Assembly (NCBI RefSeq): GCF_947500255.1 | Contig: NZ_CANMRL010000006.1 | Location: 124,001-188,000, forward strand | DNA: 64,000 bases | Origin: an uncultured Psychroserpens sp. | GTDB taxonomy: Bacteria; Bacteroidota; Bacteroidia; Flavobacteriales; Flavobacteriaceae | Reading direction: 5' to 3' | Part shown: positions 10,101 through 18,580 of the stretch, piece after piece | Layout: each line of letters begins with the position of its first letter | How positions within the stretch are numbered: the first letter of the stretch is position 1 | Translations under genes and position numbers: made by a program | Notes under the pieces: generated by a model | What the model saw: the letters and a program-made list of their open reading frames with translations, nothing else | What the model was told of the DNA's origin: nothing | Databases searched by the model: none

Positions 10101-13100
10101 AGATAATGAGCTATTTAGTATCACTTCGAACAAACCAAGTTACAAAACTTATGAAACGGTAGAAGTGACATTAGGTTCTGCCGCTAAACAATTGTTTGTT
10201 ACAGTTGAAGTTGAAAAAGACGAAAAAATATTAACCAAGCAAATTGTAAGCTTAAGCAACAATAAGGCATCCATTTCAATTCCAATTTCTGAAAATGACT
10301 TAGGTGGTTTTGTGATTCATTATAGTTATGTCTACCAAAACAGTGTTAAAACAGGACGACTTAATATCTTGGTTCCATATCCTAAAACCGATTTGGAGAT
10401 TGAAACCATGACGTTTAGAGATAAGTTGCAACCAGGAACTGATGAAACTTGGCGTTTTAAGATTAAAGGACCTAAAGGCGAACAGGTTACTGCAGAGTTA
10501 CTCGCGAGTATGTATGATTCGTCGTTAGACCAATTTTTGCCGCATAGTTGGAGCTTTAATCCTACACAGCAACCAACATATTACTCACGCTTTAGAGTAA
10601 ATGCAGGACAAAGCTTTTCTGCCAACGGATTCACCATAAGACAGTTAAAAAATAATTATAGCAGCTATCCTATACAACAGTATGATCGTTTAAACCTTTT
10701 TGGTTTGAGTTTTGGACGTGGAAACTATTTAAGACGAAACAAAAAATTCTTGGCAGGAGTGCTTGCCTTAGAAGATAGTGAAGTTCTAGCCGAAGCTAGC
10801 ATAAGATACGATACTGTTAGTGGTTACCTTGACGACGAATACAACGATTTTAATTATGTAGGAGGAGCACCAGAAGAAAAAGAACGAGGCATAGATAAAG
10901 GTGAATGGGCTCCAAAAAATGGTAGCGTTGAGCAAGAAAAAGAACAAGATTTTGGCGATGTAAAAATTCGTAAAAATCTTCAAGAGACGGCCTTTTTCTT
11001 TCCACATTTAGAAACCGATAAAGAAGGTAATGTCAGTTTTAGTTTTACCACACCAGAAGCCTTAACCAAATGGAAATTGCAGTTATTGGCACATACAAAA
11101 TCATTAGAAAGCACTACGTCAACATTGGAAACTGTCACCCAAAAAGAATTGATGGTCATTCCAAACGCTCCTCGTTTTTTACGTGAAGGTGATCAAATTA
11201 GAGTTAGTACAAAAATTGCAAATCTAACAGATAAAGAATTAAAAGGTATTGCGGTATTACAATTGTTTGATGCTCTCACTGGCGAGTCTATAGATCAAAA
11301 ATTATCAAACGCATATAATGAACTTGGTTTTACGGTTTCAGCAAAAGGAAATACAAATGTATCATGGAATCTCGACATTCCATACGATGTTAGTGCTGTT
11401 CAATATAAGATTATTGCAAAAGCTGATGATTTTAGCGATGGTGAACAAAATGCATTACCTGTATTAAGTAACCGAATGTTAGTTACAGAAACATTGCCTA
11501 TGTGGATTAAGAGCAATGAAACAAAAACATTTACTTTAGATAAACTAAAGACAACGACCTCAACAACACTTAAGAATCACAAACTTACTTTTGAGATTAC
11601 TTCTAATCCAGCATGGTATGCTGTACAAGCCTTACCATACTTAATGGAGTATCCTTACGACTGTAATGAGCAAACCTTTAGTCGTTATTATGCTAATGCA
11701 TTGGCGAGTCATATTGCGAACAGTAATCCAAGAATTCAAGACGTTTTCAATCAGTGGCGAAATACAGATGCTTTATTGAGTAATCTTGAGAAGAACCAAG
11801 AACTGAAATCTATTCTCATTCAAGAAACACCATGGCTGCGTGATGCACAAAGTGAAGCCGAGCAAAAAAAGCGCATAGCTTTATTATTCGATTTAAACAA
11901 AATGAATAATGAGTTACAGTCTGCCCGACGTAAACTTAAAAATGGTCAAATGAATAATGGTGCTTGGCCTTGGTTTAATGGAGGACGACCAAGCCGTTAT
12001 ATCACACAACACATCATCACAGGTTTTGGACATCTTAACAAGTTAGGTGTAACTACTGATACAGAATCAAAAATGATCACTAATGCCATTGCCTACTTAG
12101 ATGCCGAATTTGTTCAGGAATATAAAAACCTAAAAAAATATAATCCAGATATAGATCTGTCAAAAGATCATTTAAGCTATACACAATTACATTACTTGTA
12201 TATGCGTAGTTTTTATCCAGAATATAAAGTATCTAATGAAGTACAATCTATTGTTGATTACTACCAGTCACAAATACAAAAGTATTGGCTAAGTCGTTCG
12301 CTATATGCCAAAGGTTTAATGGCATTAGTAGTTGATCGAATGGACGATAAAGCAACTTCTAGAAAAATCTTAAAATCACTTCGTGAAACTAGTATTACTT
12401 CGGAAGAATTAGGAATGTACTGGAAAGCAAATACGAGCTCATGGTATTGGTATCAAGCACCTATAGAAACACAATCATTGATGATTGAGGTGTTTTCTGA
12501 AATTGAAAATGATATAACTATCGTAGATAATTTAAAGATCTGGTTATTAAAGAATAAGCAAACTAATCGTTGGCAAACGACAAAAGCGACGACAGATGCT
12601 ATCTATGCTTTATTGCTTCAAGGTAGTGATTGGCTTAGTGTTACTGAAATGGTAGATGTGGTTATTGGTGGAAAAACAATAGAGCCTTCAACATTAGAAG
12701 ATGTGAAAGTTGAAGCTGGTACTGGCTATTACAAAACCTCTTGGTCTTCATCCGATATTACATCAAACATGGGAACCGTTAAGCTTACTAAGAAAGGAGA
12801 TGGTATCGCTTGGGGAGGATTGTACTGGCAATATTTTGAAGATCTAGATAAGATTACTTCTGCCGAAACACCTCTAAAATTAAAGAAAAAACTATTTAAA
12901 AAGACCAATACTGATACTGGTGAGGAAATTACCGAAATTACGCCTGACACCGACTTAAAAGTTGGTGATTTGGTGAGAGTTCGCATTGAGTTACGTAGTG
13001 ATCGTGCTATGGAGTTTGTTCATATGAAAGATATGCGTGCTGCAGGATTTGAGCCAGTAAATGTATTATCGCAATACAAATATCAAGACGGATTAGGGTA

Positions 13101-13296
13101 TTATGAAAGCACGAAAGATGCGTCAACTAATTTCTTTTTTGATTATTTACCGAAAGGGATTTACGTTTTTGAGTATGATCTAAGAGTTAATAATGCAGGA
13201 CATATGAGCAATGGTATTACGACCATTCAAAGTATGTATGCTCCTGAATTTAGTAGTCATAGTGAAGGTGTTAGGGTTAGTGTAGACAGTGAATAG
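7198..13296 (+). CDS. Alpha-2-macroglobulin family protein with thioester motif
   Basis: A 2032-residue exported protein with signal peptide MKPFISLLMILCFANFSNAQ. The first ~500 residues are helical and TPR-like. An MG2-type domain follows near residue 590-690 (SDRSIYRPGQTLYFKG). The alpha-2-macroglobulin domain lies near 1260-1310 (FFPHLETDKEGNVSFSFTTPEALTKW). The thioester motif C1489-N-E-Q1492 is intact, followed by a helical thioester domain. Such proteins trap proteases covalently in the periplasm. In proteobacteria they pair with the peptidoglycan synthase PbpC; no pbpC is near here. The product is longer than proteobacterial versions (about 1500-1650), which is normal for Bacteroidota forms. 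Identity is firm; a defensive role is inferred from the family. Confidence 0.9.
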   Translation: MKPFISLLMILCFANFSNAQTPEDYSKLWKEVNTLENEGLPKSALEVVKSIEEKAKATNNTPQEIKALLFRSKYALTLEEDAQLSIVNEFKTLIDKSESPSKNVLQNILATLYWQYFNQNRWIFYDRTKTSEKVDDIDFRTWDLQTLFNEIHLNYEQSLQNGLILQQTNLKDFEAIITNEKDSRIYRPTLYDVLSHNALDFYKTDENNITKPAYKFEIDNPKFLGDAYTFKSLKLESKDSSSLRLQALKIYQNLIKFHSKDATPNAMVDADIARLNYIYQNATIDNKEELILETFLKESKRWHSSKMEFAALYDFEIAKQYSRQGSQYQAKTDEDHRWKLKEAMDLCDSAIKNYPKSKGAEKCRTLKTQILTQSLQIITENNVPINSDFRALINYKNLGEIEFSISKVDNYQISTLRAYRGNEQEELKLLNKLKPLKNWTSTLKDEHDYQPHRTEIAIPKLNNGRYVIFAKVKNDSNTYAFKVFQVTNLAYLEKESDQDVIYQIVNRSNGQPISDANVKFSFVKNYQGNYKRESYTTDDNGEFLIKKGKFNRNQIKIEVSKNKDTAHFEYLNIYRYNNYRNNRNNKTRHTGFLFSDRSIYRPGQTLYFKGIVISNKNDKSEIVSNKKVTATLYNTNNEEVSNLDLVTNDYGSVSGEFVIPNSGLTGNYYLRVAGSHDLNIYHSISVEEYKRPKFEATFKPVSETYKVNDTITVNGNALAYAGSNITDAKVVYRVHRQVQYPSWYYWYRPYFNSEPQEITHGETMTDASGDFEIKFKAIPDESVDTSSLPTFRYEVIADVTDLNGENRSTTTVVNVGYHALTASIKVDNRLDKAKKDHKITIDTRNLNGEFVPATGMIKIYKLIAPQQVLRERPWEAPDYQVFTEAAFKDLFPYDAYNNEDDSKNWDKGELVFSKAFDTNISKAIDLGKIKRWESGKYHIILESKDRFNQNVKDETQVTLYSDDDKTLADNELFSITSNKPSYKTYETVEVTLGSAAKQLFVTVEVEKDEKILTKQIVSLSNNKASISIPISENDLGGFVIHYSYVYQNSVKTGRLNILVPYPKTDLEIETMTFRDKLQPGTDETWRFKIKGPKGEQVTAELLASMYDSSLDQFLPHSWSFNPTQQPTYYSRFRVNAGQSFSANGFTIRQLKNNYSSYPIQQYDRLNLFGLSFGRGNYLRRNKKFLAGVLALEDSEVLAEASIRYDTVSGYLDDEYNDFNYVGGAPEEKERGIDKGEWAPKNGSVEQEKEQDFGDVKIRKNLQETAFFFPHLETDKEGNVSFSFTTPEALTKWKLQLLAHTKSLESTTSTLETVTQKELMVIPNAPRFLREGDQIRVSTKIANLTDKELKGIAVLQLFDALTGESIDQKLSNAYNELGFTVSAKGNTNVSWNLDIPYDVSAVQYKIIAKADDFSDGEQNALPVLSNRMLVTETLPMWIKSNETKTFTLDKLKTTTSTTLKNHKLTFEITSNPAWYAVQALPYLMEYPYDCNEQTFSRYYANALASHIANSNPRIQDVFNQWRNTDALLSNLEKNQELKSILIQETPWLRDAQSEAEQKKRIALLFDLNKMNNELQSARRKLKNGQMNNGAWPWFNGGRPSRYITQHIITGFGHLNKLGVTTDTESKMITNAIAYLDAEFVQEYKNLKKYNPDIDLSKDHLSYTQLHYLYMRSFYPEYKVSNEVQSIVDYYQSQIQKYWLSRSLYAKGLMALVVDRMDDKATSRKILKSLRETSITSEELGMYWKANTSSWYWYQAPIETQSLMIEVFSEIENDITIVDNLKIWLLKNKQTNRWQTTKATTDAIYALLLQGSDWLSVTEMVDVVIGGKTIEPSTLEDVKVEAGTGYYKTSWSSSDITSNMGTVKLTKKGDGIAWGGLYWQYFEDLDKITSAETPLKLKKKLFKKTNTDTGEEITEITPDTDLKVGDLVRVRIELRSDRAMEFVHMKDMRAAGFEPVNVLSQYKYQDGLGYYESTKDASTNFFFDYLPKGIYVFEYDLRVNNAGHMSNGITTIQSMYAPEFSSHSEGVRVSVDSE

Positions 13297-13364
13297 TTGT
13301 TAGGTATTCTAAAAAGTATCGACCAAATTCACTATATTAGATACTCTAACAAATAACTAACATT

Positions 13365-13742
13365 ATGAATTCAAAAGTATTTTTGGTCTTGAGAATATTG
13401 CTCGGACTATTCGTATTGGTCTTCGGAGCCAATAAACTAGTACCAGATGGTTTCTTACCTATGCCTGAATTATCAGGTGATGCTGGAGCATATTTTGGAG
13501 CTCTAGCTAGTTCTAAAACATTACTTCTTGTTGCTATAGTTGAAGTGGTTGCAGGATTGGCATTAATCTTTAATAAATTTGGAGCACTTCTAGCACTTAT
13601 TTTAATGAGTGTATCTGTAAATGCCGTGTTATTTCATGCCGTATTAGATCCTGGAGGAATTGGAGGCGCATTGGCTCTATTAGTGCTAAATATAGCTGTA
13701 TTAATAGGTTATAAAGACAAATACAAAGCATTACTCAACTAA
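13365..13742 (+). CDS. DoxX-like membrane protein
   Basis: A 125-residue inner-membrane protein with four predicted helices. The start (VLRILLGLFVLVFGANKLV) and the pattern VAIVEVVAGLALIFNKFGALLALIL match the DoxX family. DoxX was named from a quinol oxidase subunit, but stand-alone members have varied, mostly unproven roles linked to redox stress. The gene follows the macroglobulin gene by 68 bases and ends at a strong terminator, so the two may share a transcript. The family call is fairly sure; function is open. Confidence 0.75.
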   Translation: MNSKVFLVLRILLGLFVLVFGANKLVPDGFLPMPELSGDAGAYFGALASSKTLLLVAIVEVVAGLALIFNKFGALLALILMSVSVNAVLFHAVLDPGGIGGALALLVLNIAVLIGYKDKYKALLN

Positions 13743-13756
13743 GGTTGATAATCTTT

Positions 13757-13792
13757 AATAAAAAAGAGGCTTATATAAGCCTCTTTTTTATT
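13757..13792. terminator. Bidirectional intrinsic terminator
   Basis: A perfect palindrome (core GAGGCTTA-TA-TAAGCCTC) flanked by A6 and T6. It lies between the convergent DoxX and DinB-like genes and includes the first two bases of the DinB-like stop codon. Confidence 0.9.
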
Positions 13793-14342
13793 AAATACGT
13801 TTTGCAATGAGTGCTAATTGTCCCATATGATTGGCTTGATGCTCCATAACATGAAACCAAGCCCAATGATTACTCATGGTTCCGTTTTTTTTCTTAAACC
13901 ACTCATCATCTTTTGTTTTTAGCAACTCTTTTGTCTTAGCTCTTACTTTATCATAAATCTCTAAATAATAAGATATAGGCTTATCTTTAAATTCTTGCCT
14001 TGCCTTATCGCCTAAGTTTAAAGCGGTATTCCATTTTTCCCGTTCTTCGGCATTAAAGCCTCTATTTTCAAACGTATAAACTTGGTAATATGCTTCTGTT
14101 GCTGCTAGGTGATAAATTATAGCGCCAGGACTATTAGCCTTATCATCCAAAAGGAAGTCGGTACCTTCTTGGTCTAAATTAATGACATTTCGTTCGACAC
14201 GTGCTTTTAAGTTATCTAACATTGATACCATTTGACCTATGTCATTAGAATAGCCTTTTGGTACTTCTATAACTGAACGTCTCTGTGCAAAAAGAGACAT
14301 ACTTGCAATAAGACATATAAATAATAGTGATTTTGTTTTCAT
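13791..14342 (-). CDS. Exported DinB-family protein
   Basis: The 183-residue product has a signal peptide (MKTKSLLFICLIASMSLFAQ), followed by a DinB-like four-helix bundle. The likely metal-binding histidines are in AIIYHLAATEAYY and in the C-terminal HVMEHQANHMGQL, the usual three-histidine arrangement. DinB-like proteins include thiol-dependent metalloenzymes, but most have no known substrate. The exported form is common in Bacteroidota. It is followed on the same strand, upstream, by the DUF4136 lipoprotein gene at a distance of 85 bases, so the two could be co-transcribed. Confidence 0.78.
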   Translation of the reverse strand: MKTKSLLFICLIASMSLFAQRRSVIEVPKGYSNDIGQMVSMLDNLKARVERNVINLDQEGTDFLLDDKANSPGAIIYHLAATEAYYQVYTFENRGFNAEEREKWNTALNLGDKARQEFKDKPISYYLEIYDKVRAKTKELLKTKDDEWFKKKNGTMSNHWAWFHVMEHQANHMGQLALIAKRI

Positions 14343-14427
14343 GGTTGTTGTTTTAAGTTTATTTAAAAATAAAACAATCCATAATCAAAATTATTGCCAT
14401 TAACAGGAACTTAACGCTGATATCAAG

Positions 14428-14952
14428 CTAGTTAGCTTTTGGAGGAAATCCTTCCAGCACTTTTTCTACAAGTGCTTTGAACTGTGCTTCGCGTTTTTCA
14501 GGTGAGGCATTTGGTTTATAATTAGACTCAGAAACTGCCTGCCAAAAGAGTCCTTTTTTAGTTTCATCTACAAACTCAAACACAATTTCCCTAGCCATTT
14601 GAGTTTGTCCAAGTGGTAAACCTATAGAAATACCACCACCTACATTACGACCTGTACCTCCTACACCGACACCAACATTATTATTTCGTTGTTGTTGGAA
14701 CTCACTACTACCGATATCAATTAGGAAATCTGGATTTTCAGATAAGGTATACCCTCTACTCTGCATGGCTTGATCAAGAGCTCTAAATAAGCGTTTGGTA
14801 TCCAATTCGCTCATTCCACTTTTTATATCTGTAAAATAGTTATAGGTTTTATAAGCCGAAAAATCAGTTGTTTTTTCGTAGTCATAATTAACTCTAATAG
14901 TACTGCACGATGTTACCAATACTAACATCAATATAATGGAGAGATATTTCAT
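14428..14952 (-). CDS. DUF4136 lipoprotein
   Basis: This 174-residue lipoprotein has signal MKYLSIILMLVLVTSC with lipobox VTSC. The mature part matches DUF4136: DFSAYKTYNYF near the N-terminus, then a glycine-rich turn (GVGVGGTGRNVGGG), then FEFVDETKKGLFWQAVSE. Proteins of this family are outer-membrane-anchored and of unknown function. Length is normal. The plus-strand structured RNA candidate lies just upstream of its start, so its promoter must lie inside or beyond that element. Confidence 0.82.
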   Translation of the reverse strand: MKYLSIILMLVLVTSCSTIRVNYDYEKTTDFSAYKTYNYFTDIKSGMSELDTKRLFRALDQAMQSRGYTLSENPDFLIDIGSSEFQQQRNNNVGVGVGGTGRNVGGGISIGLPLGQTQMAREIVFEFVDETKKGLFWQAVSESNYKPNASPEKREAQFKALVEKVLEGFPPKAN

Positions 14953-15014
14953 TGCTTTTTATTTTAAAGATAATCAAAAAATGATTGGTATTGACAACTT
15001 TAACTTTATACGCT

Positions 15015-15113
15015 GCGTTAAGGATGGAGTCATTGTTGGAGCTCTCTCGATAGGTATCGGGAAGCGACTGATGAGAGCCTGGCCCTTTGTAGTATTACGA
15101 AAAAGGGCAACGC
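15015..15113 (+). ncRNA. Candidate structured RNA, three-way junction (Flavo-1-like)
   Basis: Three nested or adjacent helices can be drawn. P1 pairs 15015-15019 (GCGTT) with 15109-15113 (AACGC). P2 pairs 15041-15046 (GCTCTC) with 15073-15078 (GAGAGC), with an inner stem 15048-15052/15055-15059 (CGATA/TATCG). P3 pairs 15082-15088 (GCCCTTT) with 15102-15108 (AAAGGGC). TAACTTTA at 15001-15008 is a one-mismatch -7 box for an RNA starting near 15015. From memory, the flanks GCGTTAAGGAT and GGGCAACGCCC recur between genes in Flavobacteriaceae and may be the Flavo-1 motif (RF01705); the name is a guess, the structure is directly visible. It lies between two minus-strand genes and does not lead into a plus-strand gene. 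Confidence 0.6.
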
Positions 15114-15120
15114 CCAACTA

Positions 15121-16119
15121 TTAATCGTTAAGAATTTTCCAGAGCTTATCCTTTAATTGTGTGATGCCTTGTTGTGCTACAGATGAAATAAACAGGTAAT
15201 CGATTGGCAATGTTTTATCTAATTCTGCCTTAAGCTCAGCTTTAAGTTCGGCGTCTAGCATATCGCTTTTTGAAATAGCAATCATACGTTCTTTATCCAA
15301 CATTTCAGGATTGTAACGCTTGAGTTCATCTAATAGAATATCGTATTGCTTTCTAATATCATCGGCGTCGGCAGGAATTAAAAATAGTAGGATTGAATTA
15401 CGCTCTATATGACGTAAAAAGTAATGACCAAGGCCTTTACCTTCAGCTGCACCTTCTATAATTCCGGGAATATCTGCCATGACAAAGGTTTGAAAGTCGC
15501 GATACTCCACAATACCTAAGTTAGGTTTTAACGTGGTAAACTCGTAATCTGCAATTTTAGGTTTAGCAGCAGTAATAACAGATAATAACGTTGATTTTCC
15601 GGCATTTGGAAATCCGACCAAACCAACATCTGCTAAGATTTTTAGTTCTATGGTGATGTCCCTTTCTTCAAGAGGCTGACCAGGTTGCGCGTAACGTGGT
15701 GTTTGATTACGTGAGTTTTTAAAGTGCCAGTTTCCTAGGCCTCCTTTTCCGCCTCTAGCAACGATTTGTTCTTCTTGATCTTCTGTAATTTCAAATAATA
15801 CTTCATCAGTTTCAGTATCTTTGATTACGGTTCCTAAGGGTACATCTAGATAAACGTCCTCTCCATCGGCACCTGTACTTCTACTCTTACTTCCATGTCC
15901 GCCATGACCAGCACGAGCATGGCGCTTAAATTTTAAGTGTAATAATGTCCATAGATTAGAATTTCCACGAACAATGATATGACCACCACGACCACCATCA
16001 CCTCCATCTGGACCGCCTTTCTCTATAAATTTTTCTCGATGTAAGTGTGCAGAACCTTGCCCTCCTTTTCCAGAAGAGACGTGCACTTTAACATAGTCAA
16101 CGAAGTTACCCTCAGTCAT
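15121..16119 (-). CDS. obg: GTPase Obg
   Basis: A 332-residue protein with the complete Obg layout. Residues 1-158 form the glycine-rich Obg fold ([30 protein letters not shown]). The GTPase domain then shows G1 [10 protein letters not shown]3 [16 protein letters not shown] and G4 SKSD. Obg associates with the large ribosomal subunit and couples ribosome assembly to growth and stress. It lacks the optional C-terminal OCT domain, as is normal in this group. The Hpt-Adk fusion gene lies 38 bases upstream on the same strand, an arrangement common in Flavobacteriia, so the two are probably one operon. Confidence 0.96.
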   Translation of the reverse strand: MTEGNFVDYVKVHVSSGKGGQGSAHLHREKFIEKGGPDGGDGGRGGHIIVRGNSNLWTLLHLKFKRHARAGHGGHGSKSRSTGADGEDVYLDVPLGTVIKDTETDEVLFEITEDQEEQIVARGGKGGLGNWHFKNSRNQTPRYAQPGQPLEERDITIELKILADVGLVGFPNAGKSTLLSVITAAKPKIADYEFTTLKPNLGIVEYRDFQTFVMADIPGIIEGAAEGKGLGHYFLRHIERNSILLFLIPADADDIRKQYDILLDELKRYNPEMLDKERMIAISKSDMLDAELKAELKAELDKTLPIDYLFISSVAQQGITQLKDKLWKILND

Positions 16120-16157
16120 AGTCTTATATTATGTAAAATCGTTTACCGATTAAAAAA

Positions 16158-17267
16158 TTAAAGTTTATCAATTACAGTATTTAATCGCTCTGTAATTTCG
16201 CTAATACTGCCAACACCATCAACACCAAAGTACTTATCTTGAGCAGTGTAATAGTCTTTTAATATTGCCGTTTTGTTGTAATACTCTGTAATACGGTTTC
16301 TAATAATAGACTCATCGGCATCATCTTTTCGTCCACTAGTTTTTCCACGTTCTAACAAACGTTCAACCAATACCTCATCATCAACCTCTAAGGCAATCAT
16401 AGCATTAATTTGAGAGTCTTTACTATTCATGAGTTTATCTAGTGCTTCGGCTTGTGCATTCGTTCTTGGAAACCCGTCAAATATGAATCCATTGGCATCA
16501 GCATTTTTCTCAACCTCGGCATTTAGCATATCTATAGTCACTTGATCTGGAACCAGTTCACCTTTATCCATATAAGACTTAGCTAACATCCCTAAGGCTG
16601 TTTCATTTTTTATATTGAATCTAAACACATCTCCTGTTGAAATATGTATGAGATTATACGTTTCTTTTAAAAAGTTAGCTTGTGTTCCTTTTCCTGCGCC
16701 TGGAGGTCCAAATAGCACTAAGTTAGTCATGTGTTGTGTTGTTTTTAATTGATATATAGCTGGTATATCACGGCCAAGACCGTCGTAATCTAATCCATAA
16801 CCAACAATAAATTTGTCTGGGATTTCTTTACCAACATAATGTAGTTTATAATCTTTTTTGTAGGCTTCAGGTTTGTAAAAAAGTGTGGCGATCTTAAGTT
16901 CGGCTACACCTTCATTTAGAAAAATACGATGAACTTCTTCAAGCGTCTTTCCAGAATCGATAATATCTTCTAAGATGACTACTTTTCGTCCTGATAAATC
17001 TTGAGTTAAACCAATTAGGCGATGAATATCTTCGGTAGATTTTAAGCCTTCATATGACGCTAGTTTAATAAATGTGACTTCACAAGGTTTTGGATACTTT
17101 TTCACAAAGTCACTCACAAACATAAATGACCCATTTAAAATCCCAACAAATACAGGTATATCGTCTTGCATATCCTTAGCAATGTCATCTACCATATTTT
17201 GAACAATAGCATCAACTTCCTGTTCAGAAATAAAAGGTTTGAAGTATAAATCGTGTAGTTTAATCAC
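16158..17267 (-). CDS. Fused hypoxanthine phosphoribosyltransferase-adenylate kinase
   Basis: One continuous 369-residue frame holds two enzymes. Residues 1 to about 176 are a hypoxanthine phosphoribosyltransferase, with the PRPP-binding loop VVILEDIIDSGKTLEEV, forming IMP or GMP from free bases. From M180 on (190 residues) it is an adenylate kinase, with P-loop GPPGAGKGTQ, DGFPRT and a short LID (ERGKTSGRKDDADES) without zinc cysteines. The kinase part keeps its own methionine after a four-residue linker, so internal initiation is conceivable. Purine salvage and nucleotide charging are thus physically coupled. The fusion is known from Flavobacteriaceae. purK-purE diverge upstream, keeping purine genes together. 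Confidence 0.93.
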   Translation of the reverse strand: MIKLHDLYFKPFISEQEVDAIVQNMVDDIAKDMQDDIPVFVGILNGSFMFVSDFVKKYPKPCEVTFIKLASYEGLKSTEDIHRLIGLTQDLSGRKVVILEDIIDSGKTLEEVHRIFLNEGVAELKIATLFYKPEAYKKDYKLHYVGKEIPDKFIVGYGLDYDGLGRDIPAIYQLKTTQHMTNLVLFGPPGAGKGTQANFLKETYNLIHISTGDVFRFNIKNETALGMLAKSYMDKGELVPDQVTIDMLNAEVEKNADANGFIFDGFPRTNAQAEALDKLMNSKDSQINAMIALEVDDEVLVERLLERGKTSGRKDDADESIIRNRITEYYNKTAILKDYYTAQDKYFGVDGVGSISEITERLNTVIDKL

Positions 17268-17288
17268 TAGATTTTGATTTTAAAAAAG

Positions 17289-17296
17289 CAAAGATA
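17289..17296 (-). promoter_or_regulatory. Candidate -7 box of the hpt-adk/obg operon
   Basis: Read on the minus strand this is TATCTTTG, an exact TAnnTTTG box, 21 bases before the ATG. No TTG at the usual -33 spacing was found, so confidence is limited. Confidence 0.35.
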
Positions 17297-17335
17297 ATCA
17301 ATAGATTGTCGATTACCGATTTTTGAATTCCATTT

Positions 17336-17369
17336 TTGTTAATCCTTTCTATTTTATAATGTATTTTTG
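17336..17369 (+). promoter_or_regulatory. Candidate promoter of purK-purE
   Basis: TTG at 17336-17338 and TATTTTTG at 17362-17369 are separated by 23 bases, an exact match to the Bacteroidota consensus. It would give a leader of about 50 bases. Confidence 0.55.
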
Positions 17370-17401
17370 TGAAACAAAAGCGATAGGTTTAACTTTTAGA
17401 T

Positions 17402-17418
17402 TTTCCTTTTAGAGGAAA
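17402..17418 (+). promoter_or_regulatory. Hairpin covering a purine-rich ribosome-binding stretch before purK
   Basis: TTTCCT (17402-17407) pairs with AGGAAA (17413-17418) around loop TTTAG. The right arm overlaps AGAGGA, a Shine-Dalgarno-like stretch seven bases before the purK ATG. Most genes here lack such a stretch, so both the site and its pairing stand out. Confidence 0.35.
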
Positions 17419-17423
17419 CACAT

Positions 17424-18578
17424 ATGAATTATTTTTCTTCAGATTTCAAACTCGGTATTCTTGGTGGTGGTCAATTAGGCAAAATGATGTTGTATTCAAC
17501 ACGTAAATTTGACATTACCACACATGTTATGGACGCAAGCGATGAGGCGCCTTGTAAACTAGCGTGTAATCAATTTACTTTAGGCAATTTAATGGATTTT
17601 GATGCGGTTTATAACTTCGGAAAGCAAGTAGACCTGCTCACTTTTGAGATTGAAAACGTGAACGTTGATGCTCTTGAAGTATTAGAAAAAGAAGGCGTTA
17701 GTGTTTATCCATCATCTAAAACGTTGAGAACGATTCAAAATAAAGCCACTCAAAAGTTGTTTTATCGAGACCATGATATACCAACATCAGATTTTACTAG
17801 ATTCGCTTACCTTTCTGAAGTTGAAGACGCACTTGAGAATGAAGTTCTTGATTTTCCTTTTGTATGGAAAGCAGCACAATTTGGTTACGATGGCAATGGT
17901 GTTAAAATAGTACGGCAATTATCAGACTTGAAAGACCTTCCTCATGGTGAATGTATTATTGAAGATTTAATTCCATTCAAAAATGAATTGGCAGTGATTG
18001 TGGCTAGAAACAAAAATGGAGCCATTAAATCCTACCCAGTAGTTGAGATGGAATTCCACCCAGAAGCAAACCAAGTAGAGTATGTAATCTGTCCTGCAAG
18101 AATTGATGAGGCTGTTGCAAATAAAGCAATAGATGTTGCCATGAAGGTGTCAAAAGCATTTGATCATGTTGGTTTATTAGCTGTTGAAATGTTTCAAACT
18201 GAAACCGATGACATTCTTGTAAATGAGGTTGCGCCTAGACCACATAATTCTGGACACCAAACGATTGAAGCCAGCTATACCTCTCAATTTGAACAACACA
18301 TAAGAGCAATTTTAAATCTCCCTTTAGGAAAAACAGAGAGTAAAGTTGGTGGTATCATGGTTAATTTGGTTGGAGCTGAAGGACATACTGGAAGTGTAGT
18401 TTATGAGAATATTACTGATATTATGGAGCTCGATGGAGTTACACCGCATATTTACGGAAAAAAACAAACACGACCCTTTCGTAAAATGGGACATGTGACT
18501 ATTGTTAACAAAGACATAAATGAAGCTAGGCGTATAGCCGAAACTGTAAAGCAAACGATAAAAGTTATAAGTAAATAA
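17424..18578 (+). CDS. purK: 5-(carboxyamino)imidazole ribonucleotide synthase
   Basis: This 384-residue ATP-grasp enzyme carboxylates aminoimidazole ribonucleotide to N5-CAIR, using ATP and bicarbonate, in de novo purine synthesis. The N-terminal domain begins KLGILGGGQLGKMM. The ATP-grasp core shows PFVWKAAQFGYDGNGVKIV, and the metal-binding end has VNEVAPRPHNSGHQTIEA. Length and motif order are normal. It is preceded by a good promoter and, unusually for this genome, a Shine-Dalgarno-like stretch. purE follows after two bases, so the two successive pathway steps are made from one message. Confidence 0.95.
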   Translation: MNYFSSDFKLGILGGGQLGKMMLYSTRKFDITTHVMDASDEAPCKLACNQFTLGNLMDFDAVYNFGKQVDLLTFEIENVNVDALEVLEKEGVSVYPSSKTLRTIQNKATQKLFYRDHDIPTSDFTRFAYLSEVEDALENEVLDFPFVWKAAQFGYDGNGVKIVRQLSDLKDLPHGECIIEDLIPFKNELAVIVARNKNGAIKSYPVVEMEFHPEANQVEYVICPARIDEAVANKAIDVAMKVSKAFDHVGLLAVEMFQTETDDILVNEVAPRPHNSGHQTIEASYTSQFEQHIRAILNLPLGKTESKVGGIMVNLVGAEGHTGSVVYENITDIMELDGVTPHIYGKKQTRPFRKMGHVTIVNKDINEARRIAETVKQTIKVISK

Positions 18579-18580
18579 TT

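Noticed and set aside
14936-15124. A 62-codon plus-strand ORF
   Set aside because: It overlaps the structured RNA candidate, its sequence looks like translated stem sequence, and it resembles no protein I know.
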